The notes beneath the pieces are model-generated. The model was not told where the DNA came from. It was given only the letters and a program-made list of their open reading frames with translations, and made no database searches. The position numbers and the translations under genes were made by a program. Shown here in pieces: positions 38,421 to 49,274 of a stretch of DNA of 64,000 nt (within the stretch, counting starts at the first letter, position 1; each line of letters begins with the position of its first letter). Source of the DNA: Sulfurovum sp. (GTDB lineage: Bacteria > Campylobacterota > Campylobacteria > Campylobacterales > Sulfurovaceae); assembly GCA_027071315.1 (NCBI GenBank), contig JALSUP010000038.1, positions 19,712 through 83,711 of the forward strand. Reading direction: 5' to 3'.

Positions 38421-39848
38421 TTAGTTGTAAGTTTCTATGAGCTTTTTTTCTGAGAGGGGTCTGGATATACCAAATCCCTGAAGGTAATCAATACCCAGTG
38501 CTTTAAGTTTTGTTTTGTGTGTGTCATTGTCTACCCATTTTGCCACTGTTGTAATGTGAAGGTCTTTGGACATTTTAACCAAAGAACTCAGCATGGCGTG
38601 AGTGGTGCTGTCTTCAAGTTTGGTGACATAGTCTCTGTCAAACTGGACAATGTCAAAATTGAAGTGTTTCATGTACTCCATTGAAGCATTGGATGATCCA
38701 AAATTGTCAATGGCGATACGTATGCCTTTGGCTCTGAACTTTTTGAGTGTTTTGAGGTAGCCGCTCAGGTCATGGTGTGTTTTTCGTTCATAAAGCTCAA
38801 TGATCAGTCGAGAAGGATTGATCGTACTTTTCTCCAGAAGTGCAAAAAAGTGCTCCTGAAAGTGTTCATCTCTCAGAGAGAAGGGTGAGAGGTTAAATGA
38901 AAATGAAATGTTCTCATCGACAAGAGGAAGTATGTTCAGTATGTGTTCTGCCAGGGCAAGGTCATACTTTCTTCCCAATCCCAGACGGTTCACAATAGGA
39001 AGATAAATTCTTGGTAAAATATCTTCATTGCGTAAAGATCTGAGTTTAACACTGATCTCATAAATATCGATCTGCTCAGTTCTGGTATTGAGCAGCGGCC
39101 TGAAAGAGCAGAGGAGTTTTTTCTCTTGCAGGGAGTTGACGACACAGGCTTCTGTTTCGGAAACCTCTTTGGCATCTTTGCTGACATTGGCATTTTTCCC
39201 GTTATTGCTACTTTGATTTTGTGCGGCAATAATGTCTTTAAGGTACACAATACTTTTTTCAAGCTCCTCTTCCGTATTGGTAATGACGGCAAAGCTGTAG
39301 TTGAGCTCTATTTCATTGATCATCCTGTTTTCATGAATGAAGTTTTCAAGGACTTGCTGAATATGGCTATCGTTGTTATTGATAGCAATGAGGAATTCTG
39401 CTCCGTAACGTCTTGCGATAAGGCTGTTTTCAAAGCCTGACTTATGCAGGTCGTTGTTTAGTTTGTGTATGACATTATAGAGCAGAAGATCGACTTCATC
39501 AATACTGTAATTCTCTCTAATGGTAGAGAGGTTTTTAATTACCAGCAGTACAAGCGCTTTGGGTTTGTAGTCTTCAAGTTGATCAATGAAGGCTTTTTCA
39601 TTGTAGACCTGTGTGGCATGGTCGAGCAGGGTCTCTTTAATACTCAGTTCCATAATGAAATAGATAAAATAAACAGAGATAAAAAGAATTGCAGAGATGA
39701 GTAGGGTATTTTGAATGGTAAGGTTAATGGCACTGTCATAGAGAAAAGTGGTATAAAATATGACAAAGATAAAGAGAACAACGGGGATACCTGCCCGCAT
39801 GGCAAGTTTAAATCTTCGTTGTCTCTCCTGCAGTTCTGACAGTAACAT
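38421..39848 (-). CDS. Membrane-anchored degenerate GGDEF-EAL protein
   Basis: Two N-terminal TM segments; ARRYGAEFLIAI at the GGDEF position; EAL-like C-terminal domain with IDNFGSSNASM, VQFDRDYV, AKWVDN, LQGFGISRPL. Confidence 0.8.
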   Translation of the reverse strand: MLLSELQERQRRFKLAMRAGIPVVLFIFVIFYTTFLYDSAINLTIQNTLLISAILFISVYFIYFIMELSIKETLLDHATQVYNEKAFIDQLEDYKPKALVLLVIKNLSTIRENYSIDEVDLLLYNVIHKLNNDLHKSGFENSLIARRYGAEFLIAINNNDSHIQQVLENFIHENRMINEIELNYSFAVITNTEEELEKSIVYLKDIIAAQNQSSNNGKNANVSKDAKEVSETEACVVNSLQEKKLLCSFRPLLNTRTEQIDIYEISVKLRSLRNEDILPRIYLPIVNRLGLGRKYDLALAEHILNILPLVDENISFSFNLSPFSLRDEHFQEHFFALLEKSTINPSRLIIELYERKTHHDLSGYLKTLKKFRAKGIRIAIDNFGSSNASMEYMKHFNFDIVQFDRDYVTKLEDSTTHAMLSSLVKMSKDLHITTVAKWVDNDTHKTKLKALGIDYLQGFGISRPLSEKKLIETYN

Positions 39849-42163
39849 TAGACATCCAGGTGTTTTACATCTTTTGCATGGCTTTCAATGTAGTTTCTTC
39901 TTGGTTCAACTTCATCACCCATAAAGAGGGTAAAGGTATCAGATGCTTCTTCCACATCATCGATCCTGACTTGCAAGAGACGTCTGTTCTCAGGTGTCAT
40001 AGTAGTTTCCCAGAGTTGCTCAGGGTTCATTTCACCCAGACCTTTGTATCGTTGGATATAGGCACCTTTTTTGGCATTTGCTTCAACTTCGGCAAAAAGT
40101 GCAAGCAAGTCTTTGTCTTTGAACTCGTCGGTAATATGCTCTTTGATCTTCTGATTAATGTGTATGGCTTCATTGAAGTGCGGGTTGGTAAAGAGTACTT
40201 CATCGACAATGAGCTCTTCAAGACCGTCATTGGTCTGTACAAAGTAGTGCAGCTTGTCCTCATTGATCGTTTTGTTCAAAATATTATACCCCAGATCGGC
40301 AATGAATTTTTCCAGTGTCTCTGCCAATTTTTCATTGCTTGTACCGATCATATCCGGATTTTCAATCATGTAGCGAAGTGCTTCGGGAAGTGCAAAACGT
40401 TTCTCAATCTCTTTAAGTGTCATTCGGTAGTAGGCGACCAATTTGAAAAGATCTACGAGGTCAGCCTGCCCCATTGTGTCGCTCTCAATGGCGGAAATAC
40501 CATTTTCAATAAGGAAATCATTGAGCGATTTGTCATCCTTCAAATAGGTCTCATTTTTACCTTTTTTGTAACGGTAAAGTGGTGGCTGTGCAAGATAGAG
40601 GTATCCTTTTTCAATGACAGGCTGCAGGAATCTGAAGAAGAAGGTCATAAGCAGGGTTTGAATGTGCGAACCATCGACGTCGGCATCGGTCATGATGATG
40701 ATCTTGTGGTATCTGAGTTTCTCTTCATTGAACTCTTCACCGATACCGCAGCCAAGTGCCGTGATCATATTTTTGATCTCGTCTGATTTCAAGATCTTCT
40801 CTAAACGTGCTTTTTCAACGTTAAGGATCTTACCTTTAAGTGGTAAAATGGCCTGGAATACTCTGTCACGTCCCTGCTTGGCAGAACCACCTGCAGAGTC
40901 TCCCTCCACCAGGTAAATTTCTGAAATTTCAGGGTCTTTACTCTGACAGTCAGCCAGTTTACCCGGAAGGGTACCAATACTCATAGAGTCTTTACGTTTG
41001 ACCAGATCTTTGGCTCTCTTGGCAGCATCTCTACCACGGGCAGCAAGTAACACCTGTGCCATGATCGCTTTGGCTTCAATAGGGTTCTCTTCAAGGTATT
41101 TGTTAAATTGCTCAGAGAAGAACTTCTGTACCAATGGACGTACATAAGAGGAACCGAGTTTTCCTTTGGTCTGACCTTCGAACTGAGGTTCCGGTACGCG
41201 CACAGAGACGATGGCAATGAGACCCTCTTTACAGTCGTCACCGGTAATTTTGGTGCCCTTCTCTTTGGCATTGGCATTTTTGGCAATATAAGAAGCCATA
41301 GAACGGGTCAAACCTGCTCTGAAACCTGCTTCATGTGTACCGCCGTCCGCGGTTTTAATATTGTTGACAAAAGAGAGTGATTTTTCAGAATCTGCATCAC
41401 AATACATGAGGGCAATGTCAATCTCTATGTCATCTGCTTTTCCCTGAAAGAACTGTGGCGTAGAGAGAGGCTCTTTGGTATTCATATCTTCAACGAATTG
41501 TTTGATACCGCCTTCAAAGTGGTAGAGCTCTTTCGTCCCGTCACGCTCATCTTTGAAGTCGATCGTGATCTTCGGGTTGAGGTAAGCCAACTCTTTAAAA
41601 CGCTTCATCAGGATCTCTTTTTGGAAAGTCGTCCCCTCCGTAAAGATCGTATCGTCTGCCCAGAATTCTATTTTCGTACCGGTCTTTCTTGTATTCCCTG
41701 TTGCGACCAATGTCTCTTGAGGAATTCCTGCTTTGAAGTCTTGTTCATGGATCTCGCCATCTTTGAAGACAGTCAGATGCAAGTCTTTGGAGAGGGCGTT
41801 TACAACGGAAACCCCTACTCCATGGAGACCACCGGAAACCTTGTACGTGTCTTTGTCAAATTTACCACCGGCATGCAGGACTGTCAATACAACCGTTGCA
41901 GCGGAGATCTTCTCGGTTGGGTGCAGTGCTACAGGAATACCACGACCGTTATCTTCAATGATCGCAGAACCGGCTTTGGTGAGTGTGACTTTGATGGTAT
42001 CACAGTAACCTGCCATCGCTTCATCAATAGAGTTGTCAACCACTTCATAGACCAGGTGGTGAAGTCCTTTTGTTGAAGTATCACCAATGTACATTCCCGG
42101 TCTTTTTCTTACTGCTTCAAGTCCTTTAAGGACTTTAATATTACTAGCACCATATTCTGCCAT
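39848..42163 (-). CDS. gyrB: DNA gyrase subunit B
   Basis: LEAVRKRPGMYIGDTS, YLVEGDSAGGSAKQGRDR, MTDADVDGSHI. Confidence 0.99.
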   Translation of the reverse strand: MAEYGASNIKVLKGLEAVRKRPGMYIGDTSTKGLHHLVYEVVDNSIDEAMAGYCDTIKVTLTKAGSAIIEDNGRGIPVALHPTEKISAATVVLTVLHAGGKFDKDTYKVSGGLHGVGVSVVNALSKDLHLTVFKDGEIHEQDFKAGIPQETLVATGNTRKTGTKIEFWADDTIFTEGTTFQKEILMKRFKELAYLNPKITIDFKDERDGTKELYHFEGGIKQFVEDMNTKEPLSTPQFFQGKADDIEIDIALMYCDADSEKSLSFVNNIKTADGGTHEAGFRAGLTRSMASYIAKNANAKEKGTKITGDDCKEGLIAIVSVRVPEPQFEGQTKGKLGSSYVRPLVQKFFSEQFNKYLEENPIEAKAIMAQVLLAARGRDAAKRAKDLVKRKDSMSIGTLPGKLADCQSKDPEISEIYLVEGDSAGGSAKQGRDRVFQAILPLKGKILNVEKARLEKILKSDEIKNMITALGCGIGEEFNEEKLRYHKIIIMTDADVDGSHIQTLLMTFFFRFLQPVIEKGYLYLAQPPLYRYKKGKNETYLKDDKSLNDFLIENGISAIESDTMGQADLVDLFKLVAYYRMTLKEIEKRFALPEALRYMIENPDMIGTSNEKLAETLEKFIADLGYNILNKTINEDKLHYFVQTNDGLEELIVDEVLFTNPHFNEAIHINQKIKEHITDEFKDKDLLALFAEVEANAKKGAYIQRYKGLGEMNPEQLWETTMTPENRRLLQVRIDDVEEASDTFTLFMGDEVEPRRNYIESHAKDVKHLDV

Positions 42164-42322
42164 ATTGAGACTCCATTGTCGAGGTTTTAAGTATATCTAT
42201 TTTATCGAAATAAACTTAGGGAAAGCGTGGTATAGCCGGGATTTGACGCTATTTTGCCAAATATTCTTTTTGGATTTTTAGAGAGGCTGTGAAAAGGGTT
42301 GATTTTTGTTTTCTGGAAACGC

Positions 42323-42418
42323 GTAGGGTGCGTAAACACGCACCACATATTCATATTCGCATAACAGAAATATATGTGCCGAAAGGCCTAACAAAAGGTG
42401 CGTGATTACGCACCCTAC
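42323..42418. repeat. GTAG-tagged REP pair, family A
   Basis: GTAGGGTGCGTAAACACGCACC...GGTGCGTGATTACGCACCCTAC; spacer also matches the copy at 55505-55597. Confidence 0.88.
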
Positions 42419-42446
42419 GCGGGAATGCATCTTTCGCTTGTTTTTA

Positions 42447-42663
42447 ATTTTCCTCTCAATTTTAATTGTGGCGTTGTTTCTCTCTTCATTTTTTTCTCAA
42501 AGAGAGTGATGACTTTGTCACCGCTTCGCTTCACTAAAGAAAAAACGAAGCAAAAAATCGTCATCTCTCTCGATGCAATCCCGCAGGAACGAGGACAATC
42601 GCTATCGCTTTCAAGGGCGTTCGCTACAACAGGGCACGCTTTGCGTGATTCAATAAGGGATTT
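42447..42663. repeat. Partial/mosaic copy (copy 2) of the ~350-bp TIR/hairpin element
   Basis: TTTTCCTCTCAATTTTAATTGTGGCGTTGTTTCTCTCTTCA start; disrupted variable stem; ends GGGCACGCTTTGCGTGATTC. Confidence 0.7.
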
Positions 42664-42706
42664 TTTGTCAAAAATCGTTGATAAATTAATTTGTCTATGT
42701 CAAAAT

Positions 42707-43751
<1,045 letters not shown>

Positions 43752-43760
43752 TTTGTCTCC

Positions 43761-43830
43761 GTAGGGGTATCCCCTTGTGGGTACCCTTTTATGTATGCTA
43801 TTAGAGGGTACCCATAAAGGGCACCCCTAC
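43761..43830. repeat. GTAG-tagged REP pair, family D
   Basis: GTAGGGGTATCCCCTTGTGGGTACCC...GGGTACCCATAAAGGGCACCCCTAC. Confidence 0.82.
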
Positions 43831-43836
43831 AGTAAT

Positions 43837-44373
43837 TTAACATCTATTCTCCATTACCAATTTCTCTATGAATCCCCATTTCCCATATCCGCTATCGGCA
43901 TTGATATGGCCTGCATTTTCTACGACAGTAAAGGCAGCATCAAAATGTGTTGCGAGTGCCTGTGCTTCATCTAGTTTGACCCATGGGTCATTATCGGAGA
44001 CGAGCATATGCACCTTTTTTGCATAAATATTGCTTGGTGTTGGGCAAGGGAAAAAGGTTTTGATGGTGGACTCTTTGGTATTCAAACTTGGCGGCGAGAC
44101 CATAAAAAGTCTTTCGACATCTATCATCTCCTCCTCCTGACAAAGCCAGAACCAGAGAGTATTGGCAAGAGAATGACACACGACAGTATCCGGCTTAAAG
44201 TCTTCAAGAATGGCTTTGACCTGTTTTACCCATCTGTTTTTAGAAGGGAAGTGACAGTTGTCGAGCAGGGGGAAAGAGACCGTACCGTAGTTTTTGGCAA
44301 TTTCTGAAGCCAGTTCTGCCTGCCAGTGTGGGGCATCGGAGCCGCCCCAGCCGTGGAGGATGAGGGTTTTCAT
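43837..44373 (-). CDS. RBBP9/YdeN-like alpha/beta hydrolase
   Basis: LILHGWGGSDAPHWQAELA, VVCHSLANTLWFWL nucleophile region, ENAGHINADSGYGKW. Confidence 0.85.
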   Translation of the reverse strand: MKTLILHGWGGSDAPHWQAELASEIAKNYGTVSFPLLDNCHFPSKNRWVKQVKAILEDFKPDTVVCHSLANTLWFWLCQEEEMIDVERLFMVSPPSLNTKESTIKTFFPCPTPSNIYAKKVHMLVSDNDPWVKLDEAQALATHFDAAFTVVENAGHINADSGYGKWGFIEKLVMENRC

Positions 44374-44385
44374 TGATGTTCTTTC

Positions 44386-44479
44386 GTAGGTCGGGGTACC
44401 CTTACCCCGACACCAATTTGCATAAAATGATATTTATCATCGTTTGAATATTTGTCGGGGTGAGGGCACCCCGACCTAC
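44386..44479. repeat. GTAG-tagged REP pair, family B
   Basis: GTAGGTCGGGGTACCCTTACCCCGACA...TGTCGGGGTGAGGGCACCCCGACCTAC; arms essentially identical to 7340-7465. Confidence 0.88.
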
Positions 44480-44481
44480 GG

Positions 44482-45555
44482 TTATTCAACATACGCTCTC
44501 ACCTCTTTATCAATCTCAATAATATCATCTATATTTTTTGCTTTCACATCCTCAAATTTCTTATAGGCATCCAAGATCATCTCAGACATTCCAAAGAAAG
44601 AACATTGCTCTTTCTGGAAGGCTTCTATGGCGACTTCATTGGCAGCATTGACGACCACACCCAAATGTGGGTTTTTTAAGATGTGCTCTTTAATATTCCA
44701 GATCGGGTAGCGTGCTGCCTCTATTGGAAGGAATTCCAAGGCACCGATGGCTAAAAGATCAGTAGGCGGAAGTATCTCTTCTGTGACTTCGCCTCTGAGT
44801 GCAAAAGCAATAGGCAGTTTCATATCAACCCCTGCAAAATGAGCGGTAGTGGAGCCGTCTTTGAACTCTGCCAGGGCATGGATGATGGACTTTTTTTCAA
44901 TGACTGCATCAATGCTGGAAGTGCCAAAGAGCCATTTGGCTTCAAGCAGTTCAAAGAGTTTATTGGTCATGGTGGCCGAATCTATAGTGATCTTGTTACC
45001 CATGGACCAGTTAGGATGTTTGAGGGCATCCGAGAAGGTGGCATCTTTCATTTTGTCCAGTTCCCACTCTCGAAAAGCACCACCGCTGGCAGTAATGTAG
45101 AGTTTTGAGAGGGGGCGTTCATTCATGAGGTACCAGAGCCCGAAGTGTTCAGAGTCAATGGGCGTGATGAGAGACATATCAATGAACGCTCCGGCGACCA
45201 CAAGAGACTCTTTGTTGGCAAGGGCCACACGTTTGCCAAGGCTAGTGGCTTTGAGTGTCGGTGCCAGACCGGCATAGCCGACAAGGGCATTGACAATGGT
45301 ACTGCTCTGTGACATTTCTATGAGAGAAAGTATGCCTTCTGCTCCACAGAAAATGTTGTCATGGTTGACTTTATGTCTGTCTGCCTCATGGGCGATGGCA
45401 ACCATTTTGGGTTTGTGTATGGCAATCTGCTGATTGAGAAGGTCAATATTGCGACCTGCAACCAACGCTTCAATGGCAATGTTGTAACGCTGTGCAACGA
45501 TGAGGGTATTAACTCCGATGGAGCCGGTAGAGCCTAAAAGGACGATAGATGACAT
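44482..45555 (-). CDS. dxr: 1-deoxy-D-xylulose 5-phosphate reductoisomerase
   Basis: LGSTGSIGVNTL, LANKESLVVAG, ITIDSATMTNKLFELLEAKWLF. Confidence 0.97.
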   Translation of the reverse strand: MSSIVLLGSTGSIGVNTLIVAQRYNIAIEALVAGRNIDLLNQQIAIHKPKMVAIAHEADRHKVNHDNIFCGAEGILSLIEMSQSSTIVNALVGYAGLAPTLKATSLGKRVALANKESLVVAGAFIDMSLITPIDSEHFGLWYLMNERPLSKLYITASGGAFREWELDKMKDATFSDALKHPNWSMGNKITIDSATMTNKLFELLEAKWLFGTSSIDAVIEKKSIIHALAEFKDGSTTAHFAGVDMKLPIAFALRGEVTEEILPPTDLLAIGALEFLPIEAARYPIWNIKEHILKNPHLGVVVNAANEVAIEAFQKEQCSFFGMSEMILDAYKKFEDVKAKNIDDIIEIDKEVRAYVE

Positions 45556-45558
45556 GGA

Positions 45559-46317
45559 TTAAAGGAAGGCTCTCAAGGCAATGACCATCATAGGCGCACC
45601 AAAGAGGTATCCGTCAATACGGTCCAAGATACCACCGTGACCAGGGAGCAGGTCTCCAGAATCTTTCACCCCGGCTTCACGTTTGAGGTAAGACTCAAAA
45701 AGGTCTCCGAAAACAGATGCAACAGCAGTCAGCAGTGTGACGATGAGTGAAGTCCAGAAAGGGGCAATGAAAAGACCGGCATAGGTACCTACCAGTGTCG
45801 CAATGATGACACCGCCAATGACGCCCTCAAGTGTTTTGTTCGGAGAAGTGTCCGAAAACTTTGTTTTTCCAATGGCTTTCCCTGTAAAAAATGCACCGAC
45901 ATCTGTCAAGGCAACGGTAACAAGGAGCCAGAACATCGCTTGAATACCAAAGTCCTGATAGAGAATAAGGAAAAAGAAGATCCCTGAAACCGGGTAGAGG
46001 AAAGGTAAGATCAGGCGTTTGTCAAAATTGTGGAAGTAAGCAATAGATGCACCAAAGATAATGGCAACAAAGTAGAAAAGATCATCGGGGTTAGGGTAGA
46101 CATAGGCAAATGCCCAGAGCAGAATAGCCCAAAAATAGGCAGCGGGTCCCACCAGTTTAAAGAGTTTCATCGCTTCATAAAAGGCAAAGATGTAAATGAC
46201 CCCTAGAAAGGCCCACATTACAAAAAAACTGTCGATCCATCCAATAAACCCAACAAGTGCAAGTAAGGCGATGCCTGTTAGCCAACGCTCCTGATGGTCT
46301 GTAAAAATTCTTGTCAT
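45559..46317 (-). CDS. cdsA: Phosphatidate cytidylyltransferase
   Basis: Multi-TM; SPNKTLEGVIGG and KDSGDLLPGHGGILDRIDGYLF signature. Confidence 0.95.
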   Translation of the reverse strand: MTRIFTDHQERWLTGIALLALVGFIGWIDSFFVMWAFLGVIYIFAFYEAMKLFKLVGPAAYFWAILLWAFAYVYPNPDDLFYFVAIIFGASIAYFHNFDKRLILPFLYPVSGIFFFLILYQDFGIQAMFWLLVTVALTDVGAFFTGKAIGKTKFSDTSPNKTLEGVIGGVIIATLVGTYAGLFIAPFWTSLIVTLLTAVASVFGDLFESYLKREAGVKDSGDLLPGHGGILDRIDGYLFGAPMMVIALRAFL

Positions 46318-46422
46318 TGATAATCCTCATTTATAATAGGCTTTATTATATCACGTCTTGGTTTATACTCTGATTTTAGCCGCTTTTGCTATAATGCTTT
46401 TCACTACAAGGATTTTAGGAAA

Positions 46423-48786
46423 ATGATGAAAAGATTACTATTTATAGGGCTCTTGCTGCCTTTTTTACTCCAAGCCAACAACAGCTGTCTCTCCTGTCAT
46501 AAAGGCATAGAAGACATTCGTGACCCGAAGTCAAAAATGATGCAGGAAATTTTTAAAGTGGCAGAAAAAGCCGGTGCTCCCAAGAATGACTGTGTGGTCT
46601 GTCATGGAGGAAACCCTGAAGCGAGCGACAAAAACACATCACATAGTGGGACTTTGGCTTATTTTAAAGCGCATAAAGGACCCAAAGCCTTTTACCCGGC
46701 ACCGGGAAGCCCCTGGATCAATGAGCATACCTGCGGTATGTGTCACCCCAAACAGATCAAGTCACAATGGAACAACCTGATGGCCACAGAAGCCGGAAAG
46801 ATCCATGGTGCGCTTTGGGGTTTCGGTGCAAAAGACGGCTACGACCATAACCACAGTAACTTCGGAAACAAAGATGTGCATGAGCGTATTGGCACCAAAG
46901 TCTATGATAAATATATGCAGGAACTGCGTAGCACAGAACCTCAGGGTTTTCCAAAAGAGATGCATGAACTCCCGCCTGCTCCGACAGCAGAGGAGATAGA
47001 AAAAGACCCTTCTCTCTCTGTTTATACCTATCTGCGTCAGGAGTGTCTGCGTTGCCATACCGGAGGGAAAGGGCGAAAAAGAAGAGGAGACTTTAGAGGA
47101 ATAGGCTGCTCTTCCTGTCACATTCCTTACTCAAATGAGGGCTATTATGAGGGGGGAGATAAAAATATCTCCAAAGAGCAGGGACACCTTTTGGTACATT
47201 CTATTCAGTCCTCCCGTGATGTCAAGGTGCAGGTACACGATAAAAGTTATTCGGGTATACCGGTAGAGACCTGTACTACCTGTCATAACCGTGGTAAACG
47301 TATTGGTGTGTCGTATCAGGGCTTGATGGAGACGGCATATCAGGCAACTTTCGATGCAGAAGGAAACGGACAGCCAAAACTGCATACAAAGCGTTATATG
47401 CATCTTCAGGAAGACATTCACTACTCCAAAGGGATGCTCTGTCAGGACTGCCACACTTCCATTGACCATCATGGTGACGGCTTCAATGTCGGTGCCAATC
47501 TGGGTGCCGTCGAGATAGAGTGTCAGGATTGTCACGGAACCACAGACAAATACCCATGGGAACTCCCTTTGGGCTATAGTGATGAGTTCAAAACCACCCC
47601 TAAAACGGGTAAAGCCAGAGGTACGACCAAAACATTGGCAGCATATTTGAAACAGGGGGCTATTCCTAAAGACAAGGGTGATGGTTTCCTGCTTTCAGCC
47701 AGAGGGAACCCTTTGACCAAAGCAGTACGTCATGGTGATAAGGTCATGATGCATCTGGCTTCGGGAAAAGACATTGAACTGAAACCCTTAAAGACTTTGA
47801 AAAAAGAGGGAAAGATCTCGCAAGAGGGTCTGGTCGCTATGGATCAGATAAAAGCGCACACAGATAAACTGGAGTGTTATACCTGTCATGCTTCCTGGGC
47901 ACCGCAGTGTTATGGTTGTCATGTGAAGATCGACTACTCAAAAGGGAAACAGAACCCTGACTATCTGGCTGCTTCCAAGTCTCATCATAACGGTGTGACG
48001 GGTGAAGTGAACTCTTTAAAAGATTTCCTTGTTGACGGGAAAGTGACAGAAACACGCTCTTACCTGCGTTGGGAAAACCCTGCTCTGGCACAAAATGGTG
48101 AAGGGCGTATCTCTCCGGTTATTCCCGGTTGTCAAGTGATATTGACGGTCATTGGGAAAGACGGAAAAGCCAAGTTGCAGAACCACATCTTTAAAATTCC
48201 TAATTCCGAAGGAAGAGGGGAAGAGGGTGTCAACTCTATTGTCATGTCTCCTGTCAACCCTCATACGATTACAAAAAAAGGAAGAAGCTGTTCTTCCTGT
48301 CATGAGTCAGCCAAGGCTTTAGGCTATGGTATTGAAGGCGGTAAGTACTTCATGGATCAGAGTAAAACTACCATTGTGGACTTGATGAATGCCCAGAGAG
48401 AAGTGCTGCCGCATAAAGTAGATGAGCAGATACCTGCGGTGCCAAATCTCAAAGATGATCTGTCACGTTTTGTAGATGAGAACGGTACACAGGTGCAAAC
48501 GGTTGGAAACCATTGGAAACTCTCTCAGGCTCTGGACAATGAAACACGTACCAAGATGGACAGACGCGGAGTCTGTCTCTCCTGTCATAAAGAGATGCCA
48601 AATGAAGATCTGGCGGTATCACTTTTGGTGCATACGGCTAAGTTTTCAGGGGTTAAAATAGATAATGATATGCACCATGCTTTGGTGAATAAGTCTTTGT
48701 TGATGACGGCTTGGGTGCAGGTGCTTGGCGGGTTGTTGTTTGGGCTTGGATTGATGTATTGGTTTATGCGTCGACGACGCAAATAA
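46423..48786 (+). CDS. Dodecaheme c-type cytochrome, signal peptide and C-terminal TM anchor
   Basis: Twelve CXXCH motifs counted in 787 aa; C-terminal LGGLLFGLGLMYWFMRRRRK. Confidence 0.88.
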   Translation: MMKRLLFIGLLLPFLLQANNSCLSCHKGIEDIRDPKSKMMQEIFKVAEKAGAPKNDCVVCHGGNPEASDKNTSHSGTLAYFKAHKGPKAFYPAPGSPWINEHTCGMCHPKQIKSQWNNLMATEAGKIHGALWGFGAKDGYDHNHSNFGNKDVHERIGTKVYDKYMQELRSTEPQGFPKEMHELPPAPTAEEIEKDPSLSVYTYLRQECLRCHTGGKGRKRRGDFRGIGCSSCHIPYSNEGYYEGGDKNISKEQGHLLVHSIQSSRDVKVQVHDKSYSGIPVETCTTCHNRGKRIGVSYQGLMETAYQATFDAEGNGQPKLHTKRYMHLQEDIHYSKGMLCQDCHTSIDHHGDGFNVGANLGAVEIECQDCHGTTDKYPWELPLGYSDEFKTTPKTGKARGTTKTLAAYLKQGAIPKDKGDGFLLSARGNPLTKAVRHGDKVMMHLASGKDIELKPLKTLKKEGKISQEGLVAMDQIKAHTDKLECYTCHASWAPQCYGCHVKIDYSKGKQNPDYLAASKSHHNGVTGEVNSLKDFLVDGKVTETRSYLRWENPALAQNGEGRISPVIPGCQVILTVIGKDGKAKLQNHIFKIPNSEGRGEEGVNSIVMSPVNPHTITKKGRSCSSCHESAKALGYGIEGGKYFMDQSKTTIVDLMNAQREVLPHKVDEQIPAVPNLKDDLSRFVDENGTQVQTVGNHWKLSQALDNETRTKMDRRGVCLSCHKEMPNEDLAVSLLVHTAKFSGVKIDNDMHHALVNKSLLMTAWVQVLGGLLFGLGLMYWFMRRRRK

Positions 48787-48868
48787 TTGTTTTTTACATT
48801 TTCATGTTTGAATAGGAATGATTATTTGTTCCCATACTTTGTGTGGGGATACTTTTCTTTTGTTTGAT

Positions 48869-49220
48869 TTCCTTTTATTCCTAATTGTGGCGTTGTTATT
48901 CTCTGTCACTTTTTTCTTTTTTGCAATGCGCAAAAAAAGAAAAAAGTAACCAAAAAAGAAAAAAGCACAAACTGCTGGCGTGTTGCATAAATTTTTATTG
49001 CAAGTGTGATTTCTATAGGCATTAGCTTTTCCCACAGTAAGCAATATGATTTATGAAGTTTCCCACATCCGGCGAAAGCCAAGCTTTCAATTGCTCTACT
49101 TGTCTCTGTGAACGACCTTGAAAACGTAGTGATTCGAGAACAGAGACGCTTTTTTGCTTCGTTTTTTCTAAAAAAATGAAGAGAGAAACAACACCACAGA
49201 TTAAAATAAGAGGAAAGTTT
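48869..49220 (-). repeat. Full-length copy (copy 3) of the ~350-bp TIR/hairpin element
   Basis: Reverse complement reads TTTCCTCTTATTTTAATCTGTGGTGTTGTTTCTCTCTTCATTTTTTTAGAAAAAACGAAGC...; inverted relative to 52715-53065. Confidence 0.85.
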
Positions 49221-49274
49221 TAAAAATAAATAAAAATTGTATTTTTACACAAAATCAAGAAAGAAAATCTGAGA

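Noticed and set aside
39860-40786. 308-aa ORF antisense to gyrB
   Set aside because: Lies entirely within a certain gyrB coding region on the opposite strand; composition-driven open frame. Other antisense ORFs in rpoB/rpoC/fusA/gyrB rejected likewise.
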